A program made the position numbers and the translations under genes. A stretch of DNA of 64,000 bases from Planctomonas psychrotolerans (GTDB taxonomy: Bacteria; Actinomycetota; Actinomycetes; Actinomycetales; Microbacteriaceae), in contig NZ_SJEV01000001.1 in the NCBI RefSeq assembly GCF_008642235.1, positions 2,374,400-2,438,399 on the forward strand, in the 5' to 3' direction. Every line of letters begins with the position of its first letter. Within the stretch, counting starts at the first letter, position 1. The notes under the pieces are model-generated. The model made no database searches. It saw nothing but the letters and a program-made list of their open reading frames with translations, and had not been told where the DNA came from. Shown here piece after piece: positions 52,397-60,661 of this stretch.

Positions 52397-53464
52397 ATGG
52401 CGCAGCGACTAGCGGACGGGACGGGTGATCCGTCTCCTGCCTTCCCGGCCGTGTCGTACGTCATGCCGATTCTCAACGAGGTCGATCACGTGGAGTCGGC
52501 CGTGCAGAGCATGCTCGGCCAGGACTATCCCGGCGTCGTGCAGATCGTGCTCGCTGTCGGCCCCAGCACCGACGGAACCACCGAACTCGTCACCGAACTG
52601 TCCCGCCGCGACGCGCGCATCACGAGCGTGCCGAATCCGACCGGATCGACTCCGGGCGGTCTCAATGCGGCGATCCGGGCGTCAGTGCAACCCATCGTCA
52701 TTCGCGTGGACGCGCACTCCGTACTGCCGCCCGACTACACCCGCATCGCGGTGGAGACTCTCGAACGAACGGGTGCCGACAATGTGGGCGGCCTGATGAA
52801 CGCCGTGGGGCGCACCCCCTTCGAAAAGGCCGTCGCCCGTGCGTACGGCGCCCGCGTCGGGCTCGGCGGCACCGCCCACCACGTGGGCGGCAAGGAGGGC
52901 CCGGCCGAGACGGCGTACCTCGGGGCGTTCCAGCGACACCGACTGCTCGAGGTCGGGTTGTTCGACGAGAACATCCGCCGCGGCCAGGATTGGGAGCTGA
53001 ACCGCCGGCTGCGCGCCACCGGCGGCACCGTGTGGTTCACCCCCCGGATGAAGGTGACCTACCGTCCGCGCTCCGGTATCCGCCCGCTGGTCACGCAGTT
53101 CTTCGCCACCGGTCTCTGGCGCGGGGACCTCGCGCGCCGATTCACCCGGTCGAACTCGGTGCGGTACTTCGTGCCGCCCGCCATGGTGCTGGCGGTGCTG
53201 GTCGGGCTTCTGCTCGGGTTCCTCGGCGTCGTCGGTATCGCGACGGGTTCCGCTCTCGGCTGGCTCACCCTCGCCTTCCTCATCCCCGCGGTGTACGTGC
53301 TGTTCGTGCTGCTGTCGACGATCCTCGTGGCGTCGAAGGACGGGTTCGCTTCAATGCTGAGGTTTCTCATAGTGTTGCCGTGCATCCACTTCAGTTGGGG
53401 AATCGGCTTCCTGTTCGGATTCTCCAGACTCACCGGCGACCTGACCGGCCACACCGGGAGATAA
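52397..53464 (+). CDS. GT2 family glycosyltransferase with C-terminal membrane helices
   Basis: A 355-residue family 2 glycosyltransferase. The GT-A domain starts at residue 20 with SYVMPILNEVDHVESAVQSM; the DxD-like motif is in VIRVDAHSVL, and the acceptor/base region is in RRGQDWELNRRLRATGG. Two or three hydrophobic helices at about 255-340 anchor it to the membrane, resembling enzymes that extend lipid-linked surface polymers. It starts a four-gene unit (GT2, CDP-alcohol phosphotransferase, GT2, TagF-like) with 3 bp to the next gene. Donor sugar unknown. Start ATG is weakly supported by GCGGGA. Confidence 0.87.
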   Translation: MAQRLADGTGDPSPAFPAVSYVMPILNEVDHVESAVQSMLGQDYPGVVQIVLAVGPSTDGTTELVTELSRRDARITSVPNPTGSTPGGLNAAIRASVQPIVIRVDAHSVLPPDYTRIAVETLERTGADNVGGLMNAVGRTPFEKAVARAYGARVGLGGTAHHVGGKEGPAETAYLGAFQRHRLLEVGLFDENIRRGQDWELNRRLRATGGTVWFTPRMKVTYRPRSGIRPLVTQFFATGLWRGDLARRFTRSNSVRYFVPPAMVLAVLVGLLLGFLGVVGIATGSALGWLTLAFLIPAVYVLFVLLSTILVASKDGFASMLRFLIVLPCIHFSWGIGFLFGFSRLTGDLTGHTGR

Positions 53465-53467
53465 CAC

Positions 53468-54286
53468 GTGAGCACAGCGCACGAAGCGCACCGCACCCCG
53501 CCCCGCTCGATCGAGGAGTTGCGGCGCGTCACACAGCCTCCCGAGGTGCGGCTCCGCCGGAACGCCGAGCACTGGACCGCTCACCTGTACCTGCGCGACC
53601 TCTCGCCGTACCTCACCTGGCTGTTCCTCAAGACCCGGATCACCGCCAACGGTGTGACGGTGCTGATGATCCTCACGGGCTGGCTCACCGCGTCGGCGCT
53701 CCTGATCCCCGGGATCGTCGGGGCATTCATCGCCCTCGTGCTCGGGCAGCTGCAAATGCTCATCGACTGCTGCGACGGTGAGGTGGCCCGCTGGCGGCGC
53801 ACCTCGTCGCCCGTCGGCCACTTCCTCGACGCCGTCGGCCACTACTCCACCGAGACGCTCATCGTGCTCGCCCTCGGCATCCGCGCCGCCGCGTACCCCT
53901 TCGAGACGCCGGGCGACTTCGCCTGGACCACCCTCGCGTTCGCGATCGCCCTCATCGTGGTGCTGAACAAGGCGCTCAACGACCTCGTGCGGGTCGCCCG
54001 CGCGAGCGCGAGCCTGCCGAAGGCGCCGGCGACCTCGGCCACCGTCGCCCCACGCTCACGGCTGGTGGCCGCGGCTCGCGGAGCAGTCCGGTTCTTCCCG
54101 TTCCACCGCATGTTCCACTCGGTCGAGCTCACCATCGTGACCTTCGCCGTGGCGCTCCTCGGCCTGGTCGTCGGTCATCCCGAGGTCGACCGCGGCTATC
54201 TCATCGTGCTCCTGCCGCTCGCCGTGCTCGCGCTGTCCGGCCACTTCCTCATGATCCTCAACTCCCGGCGGCTGACCACCGCGTGA
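53468..54286 (+). CDS. CDP-alcohol phosphatidyltransferase family enzyme, variant active site
   Basis: A 272-residue polytopic enzyme that transfers a phosphoalcohol from a CDP-activated donor. The family signature D1xxD2GxxAR...GxxxD3xxxD4 is present as D100CCD103GEVAR with G117 and D121, but the fourth aspartate, the proposed catalytic base, is His125 (GHFLDAVGHY). Hydrophobic helices flank it and continue to the end. In a gene row between two GT2 enzymes and a TagF-like protein, the likely acceptor is a polyprenol-linked or surface polymer rather than a phospholipid. GTG start, GGGAG 7 nt upstream. The stop overlaps the next GTG. Confidence 0.85.
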   Translation: MSTAHEAHRTPPRSIEELRRVTQPPEVRLRRNAEHWTAHLYLRDLSPYLTWLFLKTRITANGVTVLMILTGWLTASALLIPGIVGAFIALVLGQLQMLIDCCDGEVARWRRTSSPVGHFLDAVGHYSTETLIVLALGIRAAAYPFETPGDFAWTTLAFAIALIVVLNKALNDLVRVARASASLPKAPATSATVAPRSRLVAAARGAVRFFPFHRMFHSVELTIVTFAVALLGLVVGHPEVDRGYLIVLLPLAVLALSGHFLMILNSRRLTTA

Positions 54287-55188
54287 ACGACTCCGAGAAA
54301 CGCGCCGCCAGCCGTAACGCCGCCCGTCCCCGAGTGGGTGTGGTGGTTCTCAGTCAGGGCACGCGACCCGCGCAGCTGGCAGCCGCCCTCGACAGCGTGC
54401 TCCGCCAGCGGGACGTTGCGCTCGACGCGGTCGTCGTCGGCAACGGCTGGGTGCCCACGGATCTGCCGCCCGGGGTGCGTCCCGTCGCCCTGCCTCAGAA
54501 CGTCGGTATCCCGGCCGGGCGCAACGCGGGGGTGTCGGAGGTTGCCGGCGACTACCTCTTCTTCCTCGACGACGACGAGACCGTGCCGAGCCCCGAGTTC
54601 GTCCGGAGCGCCATCGCCCTGATGGAGGGCGACCGGAGCATCGGGCTCGTGCAACCGCGCATCGTGGATCCGTCGGGCGCGACACCGCCCCGACGGTGGA
54701 TCCCGCGCATCCGCAAAGGCGATCCCGCACGGTCGAGCGCGGTCTTCTCGGTGCTCGAGGGAGCCGTGGTGATCCCGCGCGACGTGTTCCAGCGGGCGGA
54801 CGGTTGGGCCGGTGAATTCTTCTACGCGCACGAAGGCATCGAGCTGGCATGGCGGGTGTGGGACCAGGGACTCCGCGCCTGGTATGCGGGGAACCTCATC
54901 GCACACCATCCCGCCCTGCAGGCCACCCGTCATGCGGAGTTCTACCGGTTGAACGCGCGGAATCGGGTGTGGGTGGCGCGCCGCAATCTGCCTCTGCCTC
55001 TCATCCCGTTGTACATCGGATCGTGGACCGGGATCCAGCTCATCCGGAGCGTGCGCAACCGCACCGGTCTGCCCGCGTGGATCGGCGGGTGGGTGGAGGG
55101 CTGGCGTTCGGATGCCGGGCCTCGTCGCCCGATCCGGTGGCGCACGGTATGGCGAATGACCAGAGCGGGGCGCCCGCCGATCGTCTGA
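54283..55188 (+). CDS. GT2 family glycosyltransferase
   Basis: A 301-residue soluble family 2 glycosyltransferase. RVGVVVLSQGTRPAQLAAAL opens the nucleotide-binding fold, LDDDETVPSPEF holds the DxD-type metal motif, and FYAHEGIELAWRVWDQG carries the acceptor-side ED-like element of rhamnosyl/galactosyl-type enzymes. The C-terminus is basic and has hydrophobic patches that may touch the membrane. It overlaps the CDP-alcohol enzyme by 4 bp (GTGA), so coupled translation is likely. Donor unknown. Confidence 0.86.
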   Translation: MNDSEKRAASRNAARPRVGVVVLSQGTRPAQLAAALDSVLRQRDVALDAVVVGNGWVPTDLPPGVRPVALPQNVGIPAGRNAGVSEVAGDYLFFLDDDETVPSPEFVRSAIALMEGDRSIGLVQPRIVDPSGATPPRRWIPRIRKGDPARSSAVFSVLEGAVVIPRDVFQRADGWAGEFFYAHEGIELAWRVWDQGLRAWYAGNLIAHHPALQATRHAEFYRLNARNRVWVARRNLPLPLIPLYIGSWTGIQLIRSVRNRTGLPAWIGGWVEGWRSDAGPRRPIRWRTVWRMTRAGRPPIV

Positions 55189-55263
55189 CGGTGAGCGGAT
55201 CACGATTCGCTACCGGTCCCCGGCCGTTGCACGTTCTCGAACGGTCGGCATTCCGCGCGTCGG

Positions 55264-55269
55264 TACGCT
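55264..55269 (+). promoter_or_regulatory. -10 element near the TagF-like start
   Basis: TACGCT ends 7 nt before the ATG at 55277, consistent with a leaderless transcript within the cluster. Confidence 0.45.
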
Positions 55270-55276
55270 CGATTTC

Positions 55277-56566
55277 ATGGGATGGATGAACGACGCACGG
55301 CTCGGGGTGAACGCCGTACTGAGTCTGGTGCAGCAACGACGCATCCGGGGGGTCCTCTCTCGCAAGCTCGCCGTTGCTCCACCGCTGCCGGTCGGACATT
55401 TCCGCATCGCCGTGTATTTCGCCGACTCCGACGTGAACATGTACCAGATCCGCCAGTGGTACAAGCCGCTGGTGGAGCTGTCGAAGCGGTGGCCGGTCGT
55501 CATCCTGTCGCGGAACCCCAGCGGCGCGAACGTGCTGCTCGACGAGTCCCCGCTCCCCGTCGCCTACGTGCGGAGAGTGTCCGATCTCGAGCAGGTGATC
55601 GCCGAGCAGGAGATCCGGCTGGTCTTCTACGTGAATCAGAACACCCGCAACTTCCAGATGATGCGGTACGGACGCCGGTGGCACGTGTTCATCAACCACG
55701 GCGAATCCGACAAGATCTACATGACCACCAACCAGTTCAAGGCCTACGACTACAGCCTCGTCGCGGGGGATGCGGCGCTCGCGCGCCTGACCAAGGTGCT
55801 CTGGGACTACGACTTCGACAAGCGCGCCATCGCCATCGGGCGGCCCCAGGCCGATCACTACTCCGGCACCCTCCCGTACACTCCGGATCACCGCCAGGTG
55901 GTGCTCTACGCCCCCACCTGGGAGGGGGATCGCCCGTCCGCCGAGTACGGCTCGATCGCCTCCCACGGTGTGGCCCTCGTGCGCGGTCTTCTCGCAGACT
56001 CGCGGTACCGGCTCGTCTACCGGCCGCACCCGAGGAGTGGCGTGGTCGATCCGGCCTACCGGCGCGCCAATGCCGAAATCATCCGCGCGATCGGCGCGGC
56101 GAACGCGGCCGACGCGACGGCCCAGCACGTGTACGACGCCGGAGCCGAGCTCGGCTGGCAACTCGCCGCCGCCGATCTGGCGATCGTGGACATCTCGGCG
56201 ATGGTGTACGACCGGTTGGCGAGCGGCAAGCCGCTGCTCATCACGAAGCCGAGCCAGCCCGCCGCGGAGATCGACACCGACGGGTTCCTCTCCGACTGCG
56301 AGTGGCTCACCGAGTCCGACGCCCGATCGATCGTGCCGCGGCTCGAGAGCCTCGCGCAGGACGTGGCGGCCAGCAATCGGCTCGCCGCCTGGGTGCGGCA
56401 CTACTTCGGTGATGTCGCGCCCGGAGCAGCCACGGCACGCTTCGGCGCCGCCGTCGAGACGCTCATGGAGCGATGGGAGGAGCACGCCGCACTGCACGCC
56501 CGCGATGCGGCCCCCGGCAGGGTGCTCGCCGACCCCGGCGACCCCGACGACGAGGACAACGGTTAG
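55277..56566 (+). CDS. CDP-glycerol glycerophosphotransferase family protein (TagF-like)
   Basis: A 429-residue protein equivalent to the catalytic C-terminal domain of TagF/TarF, which adds glycerol phosphate (or a related polyol phosphate) from CDP-glycerol to teichoic acid chains. INHGESDKIYM corresponds to the conserved HGT...K loop, YAPTWEGDRP and YRPHPRSGV carry the second histidine motif, and DLAIVDISAMVYDRLASGKPLLI the conserved nucleotide-site segment. It lacks the long N-terminal region of full-size TagF. An acidic tail follows. Fits a wall-polymer cluster with the exporter at 58333-59909. Sugar versus polyol composition cannot be told. Confidence 0.87.
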   Translation: MGWMNDARLGVNAVLSLVQQRRIRGVLSRKLAVAPPLPVGHFRIAVYFADSDVNMYQIRQWYKPLVELSKRWPVVILSRNPSGANVLLDESPLPVAYVRRVSDLEQVIAEQEIRLVFYVNQNTRNFQMMRYGRRWHVFINHGESDKIYMTTNQFKAYDYSLVAGDAALARLTKVLWDYDFDKRAIAIGRPQADHYSGTLPYTPDHRQVVLYAPTWEGDRPSAEYGSIASHGVALVRGLLADSRYRLVYRPHPRSGVVDPAYRRANAEIIRAIGAANAADATAQHVYDAGAELGWQLAAADLAIVDISAMVYDRLASGKPLLITKPSQPAAEIDTDGFLSDCEWLTESDARSIVPRLESLAQDVAASNRLAAWVRHYFGDVAPGAATARFGAAVETLMERWEEHAALHARDAAPGRVLADPGDPDDEDNG

Positions 56567-56608
56567 ACCCCGTCGAGGCGGACTGTCGGCGCGGCAGCGG
56601 TAGCGGAG

Positions 56609-57475
56609 CTAGGGCGAGTTCTCCGGGCCGGCGTTCTCCGGATCGGTGTTCTCCGGACGGGGGGTGCTCGACTCTGTGTTCTTGGGATTCCGCGTGTCAC
56701 CCGAGCCCCGCCCGGGCAACAGGGCGAGCGGTCCTCGCCGCTTGGGCTTCACCTCGGCCTCCGTCACCACCATGGGCGGCTCGATGGCGAGGGACATCGG
56801 GAAGTACGCGGTGGGCGGGCCGAAGGCTTCCCGGGAGCTCGCCACCACCTTGCGACCGAGCATGTGGTTGCCGGTTCCCCCGATCACGGCTCCGATGCCG
56901 AAGGGAATGGCGCGGCCGAGCACGTTCGATCCCTGACGCACGGCGAACCGCTTGATGAAGGCCCGCTTGATGCGATCCGCGACCGGTCCGACCGCGAACT
57001 GGGGGAGGCCGCTCGTGATGGTCTGTCCCCAGAAGCGGTTCAGTTCGGGTGACTTGCCCGCGGCCTGGCCGGCGAGCTGGCGCACCAGGTCGGATCCCGC
57101 GGACCCGAGCATCATGGTCATGACGAGCGCACGGGCCCGCTCGGGGTCCTCCACCGCGATGCCGTGCACCTCGGTGACCGACTGGGCGAAGAGGGCGGTC
57201 GCTTCGAGGAAGCCCGCCGTTTCGGCTCCGGAGAGGGCCAGCGAGATTCCCATGCCCACGCCCGGCACGACGGCGCTCGCGCCGACGGCGGCGCCTCCGG
57301 TGGTCACCGCGGTGAGATACCGCCGCTCCAGGATGGCGATGATCTGCTCGGGAGTGGCTCCGGGATGCTTGCGGCGCAACGCCCGGATGTGGCTCAGCAC
57401 TACGGGCCGCTGCACGGAAAGGATCTTCTCGATCCCCGAAGCGAGCCTCGGGTCCAGGGGCGTCGTGTCGGTCAT
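56609..57475 (-). CDS. Hypothetical protein with Gly/Ala-rich hydrophobic core
   Basis: A 288-residue protein I cannot place with confidence; the helical region with VVPGVGMGISLALSGAE (about 68-85) and a second glycine-rich stretch IPFGIGAVIGGTGNHMLG recall EcsC-like proteins. No signal peptide. The last 50 residues are charged and Pro/Asn-rich. ATG is strongly supported by TAGGAT-N6-ATG. It is convergent with the TagF-like gene and divergent from the XRE gene, so it interrupts the polymer cluster. Confidence 0.65.
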   Translation of the reverse strand: MTDTTPLDPRLASGIEKILSVQRPVVLSHIRALRRKHPGATPEQIIAILERRYLTAVTTGGAAVGASAVVPGVGMGISLALSGAETAGFLEATALFAQSVTEVHGIAVEDPERARALVMTMMLGSAGSDLVRQLAGQAAGKSPELNRFWGQTITSGLPQFAVGPVADRIKRAFIKRFAVRQGSNVLGRAIPFGIGAVIGGTGNHMLGRKVVASSREAFGPPTAYFPMSLAIEPPMVVTEAEVKPKRRGPLALLPGRGSGDTRNPKNTESSTPRPENTDPENAGPENSP

Positions 57476-57481
57476 GCGGCA

Positions 57482-57487
57482 ATCCTA
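57482..57487 (-). promoter_or_regulatory. -10 element, leaderless start of the hypothetical gene
   Basis: TAGGAT (minus strand) 6 nt before ATG at 57475. Confidence 0.55.
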
Positions 57488-57595
57488 CGGCGGGGTCCGG
57501 GGTCGTGCGCGGGCACCGGAGGAGCGGTGACGGGTATGCAGCACTGGGTGATAAATGCTCTGGTGTCGTTACGCTGAGGCATGTACTCATGAAGG

Positions 57596-57901
57596 ATGTC
57601 CGATGCTCAGTCCGAAGCCGCGCGCGTGCTGGGGCTGCGCATCCGGGACGCACGACTCGCCTGCGCGCTGAGCCAGGAGGAGACGGCGCACCTCGCCAGC
57701 ATGAACGTGTCGAACTACGGAAAGATCGAGCGCGGTACGGGCAATCCCAGCCTGCACACCATCGTGCGCATCGCGGCGGTACTCGGTGTCGATCCGGGGA
57801 CGCTCGTCGGCGGCATCACCGGCGAGCAGTTGCCGGAGAAGCCACCGGTCTTCACCGCCATCGAATATGTGCGGGAACGGCAGCGCCGCTCGCAGCGGTG
57901 A
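57596..57901 (+). CDS. XRE-family helix-turn-helix regulator
   Basis: A 101-residue DNA-binding protein. The HTH spans about 14-68: RIRDARLACALSQEETAHLA, then NVSNYGKIERGTGNPSLHTIVRIAAVLGV. The C-terminal 30 residues are short and basic with no ligand domain. A stop codon lies two codons upstream of the ATG, so the start cannot be earlier. TACGCT at 57570 is a possible -10 with a leader of about 14-20 nt. Its position in the middle of the polymer cluster makes the cluster a candidate target; that is inference. Confidence 0.88.
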   Translation: MSDAQSEAARVLGLRIRDARLACALSQEETAHLASMNVSNYGKIERGTGNPSLHTIVRIAAVLGVDPGTLVGGITGEQLPEKPPVFTAIEYVRERQRRSQR

Positions 57902-57925
57902 CGCCGGGATCTCACGGTCACGACG

Positions 57926-58237
57926 TCAGAAGGCCACCCGCCACAGGTACTCCTCACCGTTCGGCCGGAACCAGCGCACGAGCAGGATGGTGTTCCGGGC
58001 CAGGTCCTCGTCTCGGATCGTGATCACCAGGCGATCGCCCGGGCGCATGACGAGAGGGGCCCGGCTCAGCATGGTGCCCGAGCCGAGGAGGTGCAGCGAG
58101 ATGGCATGCAGTACTTCGGGACCCACGTTGTCGAGGGCGAAACGGGGCGGCCCGAGGGAACGGTCGAACGCCCACGGCACCCGATAGGGCGACTCGGGCG
58201 GGAGGTCGGGTGCGGGAATCGGTGCAGGTCGGATCAT
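57926..58237 (-). CDS. Small orphan protein downstream of the polymer exporter
   Basis: A 103-residue soluble protein of unknown family. Sequence pattern suggests a beta-rich domain: RFALDNVGPEVLHAISLHLL, APLVMRPGDRLVITIRDEDL and NTILLVRWFRPNGEEYLWRV. The last part resembles immunoglobulin-like or Wzt C-terminal-type domains, without proof. Several overlapping frames exist, but this one has TACGGT exactly 6 nt before its ATG, which favours it as the real gene. It lies 95 bp downstream of tagH on the same strand. Confidence 0.6.
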   Translation of the reverse strand: MIRPAPIPAPDLPPESPYRVPWAFDRSLGPPRFALDNVGPEVLHAISLHLLGSGTMLSRAPLVMRPGDRLVITIRDEDLARNTILLVRWFRPNGEEYLWRVAF

Positions 58238-58243
58238 GCGGAC

Positions 58244-58249
58244 ACCGTA
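58244..58249 (-). promoter_or_regulatory. -10 element, leaderless start of the small orphan gene
   Basis: TACGGT on the minus strand, 6 nt before ATG at 58237. Confidence 0.5.
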
Positions 58250-58332
58250 CGAGCCACCACGGAGAAGCGGCCCGACATCCTGTGCAGAACTCAGTCCTGG
58301 GGAGGACCGGTTGTCGAGGGTCGACCCGCCGC

Positions 58333-59109
58333 TCAGGTCGCGCGTGGGGGTTTCGGCGGGTAGTCCGCGTTGTAGGCGTCGAGAACGTCGGCGATCGGCC
58401 CATCGAGCAGGAGTGCGCCCTTGTCGAGATACAGCCCGCGGGTGCAGAAGCGCCGAAGATCCTTTTCGCTGTGCGAGACGAAGAAGAGGGTCCTGCCGCC
58501 GTCCAGCAGTTCCTCGATTCGTCGGTAGCACTTCTCGCGGAAGGCTCGGTCACCCACCGCGAGCACCTCGTCGACGAGCATGATGGGCTCCTCCAGGCGG
58601 GAGATCACCGAGAAGGCGATGCGTACCTTCATGCCGCTCGACAGGTGCTTGTAGGGCGTGTCCACGAAGTCGGCGATCTCGGCGAAGTCGATGATCTCAT
58701 CGAAACGCGAGTCGATCTGCGCGCGTGACATCCCGTGCAGTCCGGCCGTGAGGTAGACGTTGTCCCGCACGGTGAGGTCGTTGACGAACCCGCCGGTGAT
58801 CTCGATCAGGGGAGCGACACCGGCCCGCACGCCGACCGAGCCCTCGTCGGGCAGCATGACCTCGGCGACGAGCTTCAACAGGGTGGACTTGCCCTGTCCG
58901 TTCCGGCCCACCACGCCGATGGCCTCGCCCGGCCGCACGTCGAAGCTCACGTTGCGCAGCGCCCAGAACTCGCCGGGTCGCGCGCGACGGGCCCGTCCGG
59001 CGAACAGGTCCTTGAAGTTCCGTCGCCCACGCTTGTTGCGACGGAACCGGATCCCGGCGTCGACGACCGAGATGACCGGACCTCCGGTTGGGGACGGCAC
59101 GGCGGTCAT
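58333..59109 (-). CDS. Polysaccharide/teichoic acid ABC exporter, ATPase (TagH/Wzt-like)
   Basis: A 258-residue ATPase that drives export of a lipid-linked polymer. Walker A VGRNGQGKSTLLKLVA (about 70-85), the TagH/Wzt-specific segment PLIEITGGFVNDLTVRDNVYL, signature HLSSGMKVRIAFS and Walker B MLVDEVLAVGDRAF are all present. No C-terminal substrate-binding domain as in Wzt; the chain stops soon after the ATPase. The ATG overlaps the TagG stop (ATGA). A basic N-terminal segment RRNKRGRRNFKD is typical of TagH. Confidence 0.9.
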   Translation of the reverse strand: MTAVPSPTGGPVISVVDAGIRFRRNKRGRRNFKDLFAGRARRARPGEFWALRNVSFDVRPGEAIGVVGRNGQGKSTLLKLVAEVMLPDEGSVGVRAGVAPLIEITGGFVNDLTVRDNVYLTAGLHGMSRAQIDSRFDEIIDFAEIADFVDTPYKHLSSGMKVRIAFSVISRLEEPIMLVDEVLAVGDRAFREKCYRRIEELLDGGRTLFFVSHSEKDLRRFCTRGLYLDKGALLLDGPIADVLDAYNADYPPKPPRAT

Positions 59110-59909
59110 CAGATTTCCTTCAGTACGGCGCGGATGCTCCGCCGGAAGAGGAGCAGCCCGACGAGGAGGAAGGCGATCGACATCGCCGCGCTCACGCCCA
59201 CGTAGAACCAGTCGAGTTGGTCGGGGAAGAAGGCCGCGCGGTAGATGCTGAAGATGCCGCTGAGAGGGTTGAACGCCGCCCAGAAGTGGAACGCCTCCGG
59301 CAGGTCCGCGGACGCGTAGACGATGGGGGAGGCGTAGAAGAGGAAGCGCAGGATGAGCTTGACCGCCCGCTCCAGGTCGCGGAAGAACACGACCAGGGGG
59401 GCGACGATGAGGCCGATGCCCATCAGGAGGATCGCCTGCAGCAGGAACGCCAGCGGCCACAGCAGGGCGTGGACGGTGAGAGTGGCGCCGGCGCCGATCG
59501 CGAAGGCGGCGAGCACGGGCAGGCTGGCGAGGAACTCGACGCCCTTGGAGGCGATCAGGCGGAACACCCAGATGGTGCGCGGGATCTTCGTCGAGCGCAC
59601 CAGCTTCGCCTCGGAGATGAAGGCGCGAGTGGAGTCCGACGCCGCCCCGGTGAACCACATCCAGGGCAGCAACCCGCAGAGCAGGAAGACGATGTACGGG
59701 TCCTCGCCCACCTCACGGGTGAACACCTGGGTGAAGACGAACCAGTAGATCCCCGACATGACGAGGGGATCGAGGATCGACCAGAAATAGCCGAGCGCCG
59801 AGGTGGAGTACCGGACCTTCAGGTCACGGGTCGTGAGCAGCCAGAGTGCCGACCGGTAGCGGGAGGCCGGCGAGCGCGAAGACGCGCCGGAACTCACGAG
59901 GCCAGCCAC
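59109..59909 (-). CDS. Polysaccharide/teichoic acid ABC exporter, permease (TagG/Wzm-like)
   Basis: A 266-residue membrane subunit with six hydrophobic helices and the ABC-2 family start TTRDLKVRYSTSALGYFWSILDPLVM. It forms the pore for export of an undecaprenyl-linked polymer with the following ATPase. GTG start is chosen at the first codon of a run leading into the basic, serine-rich N-terminus. Located 39 bp downstream of the nucleotidyltransferase gene, so the three minus-strand genes look like one operon. Confidence 0.9.
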   Translation of the reverse strand: MAGLVSSGASSRSPASRYRSALWLLTTRDLKVRYSTSALGYFWSILDPLVMSGIYWFVFTQVFTREVGEDPYIVFLLCGLLPWMWFTGAASDSTRAFISEAKLVRSTKIPRTIWVFRLIASKGVEFLASLPVLAAFAIGAGATLTVHALLWPLAFLLQAILLMGIGLIVAPLVVFFRDLERAVKLILRFLFYASPIVYASADLPEAFHFWAAFNPLSGIFSIYRAAFFPDQLDWFYVGVSAAMSIAFLLVGLLLFRRSIRAVLKEI

Positions 59910-59948
59910 GGGTCAGGGGTTCTCTTTCGTTCGCACCCCGACCGGCGA

Positions 59949-60638
59949 CTAGACGAAGAGGTTGGCCCGCTCGAGGTCCTCGGCGAAGTCAATCTCGACG
60001 GCGTAGAGATCGGAGATGTCTACGGGTTCGATGAGCAGGTTGTCCTGCTCAATCGCCAACTCTATGCCACGTTCGAAATAGTCCTGATCGCCGACGCGAC
60101 CGAGCTGACGCAGCAGAGTGGCCTTGTCCGCGCTGGAGATGTAATTGATGCCGACCGCCTCGCCGAGACCGCCGCGGACCGTCTTCGAGAGCTCCTTGAT
60201 GTATCCCTCGGCGGAAGTCGTGTACTTGACTTCCTCGTCCGACACCTTGCTCGTGTTCACGGTGACGAATGACTGATCGCGGTTGATGAGCACTGCGGCG
60301 CGGTCGAGAACCGCTGGGTCGAAGACCACGTCGCCGTTCATCCACAGCACGCCACCGGCGGCGGAGGCCTGCAGGGCGCGCATGAGGCTCTTCGAGGTGT
60401 TGGTCTGGTCATACTGCTCGTTGTACACGAACGACGCCTGCGGGAACGCCTCGATGATGTGCTCCAGCTTGTATCCGACGACCACGGTCACGTGTGCGGA
60501 CGAGCCGAATGCGGAGCGGATGTTGTCGAACTGCTGACCCATGATGGTGCGGCCGTCGCTGAGCTCGGTGAGGGGCTTCGGTAGGGAGCGGCCGAGGCGG
60601 CTGCCCATTCCGGCCGCGAGAATTACAACCTGGGTCAC
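59949..60638 (-). CDS. Sugar/alcohol phosphate nucleotidyltransferase (LicC/MobA-like)
   Basis: A 229-residue nucleotidyltransferase with VILAAGMGSRLG (NTP loop), LPKPLTEL (phosphate-binding lysine) and WMNGDVVF (metal aspartate). The segment YNEQYDQTNTSKSL resembles the acceptor loop of LicC-type CTP:phosphocholine cytidylyltransferases and of IPCT-like enzymes, so a CDP-alcohol product is plausible and would suit the CDP-alcohol and TagF-like enzymes nearby. GTG at 60638 is preferred over the in-frame ATG 15 bp upstream because AAGGAG lies 6 nt before it; that ATG codon precedes the site and would encode KENP. Confidence 0.82.
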   Translation of the reverse strand: MTQVVILAAGMGSRLGRSLPKPLTELSDGRTIMGQQFDNIRSAFGSSAHVTVVVGYKLEHIIEAFPQASFVYNEQYDQTNTSKSLMRALQASAAGGVLWMNGDVVFDPAVLDRAAVLINRDQSFVTVNTSKVSDEEVKYTTSAEGYIKELSKTVRGGLGEAVGINYISSADKATLLRQLGRVGDQDYFERGIELAIEQDNLLIEPVDISDLYAVEIDFAEDLERANLFV

Positions 60639-60661
60639 GGGGTTCTCCTTCAAGTACTACG

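Noticed and set aside
57954-58553. Alternative minus-strand ORF over the small orphan gene
   Set aside because: Arg/Pro-rich shadow composition and no promoter or start signal; the 57926-58237 frame has TACGGT-N6-ATG.
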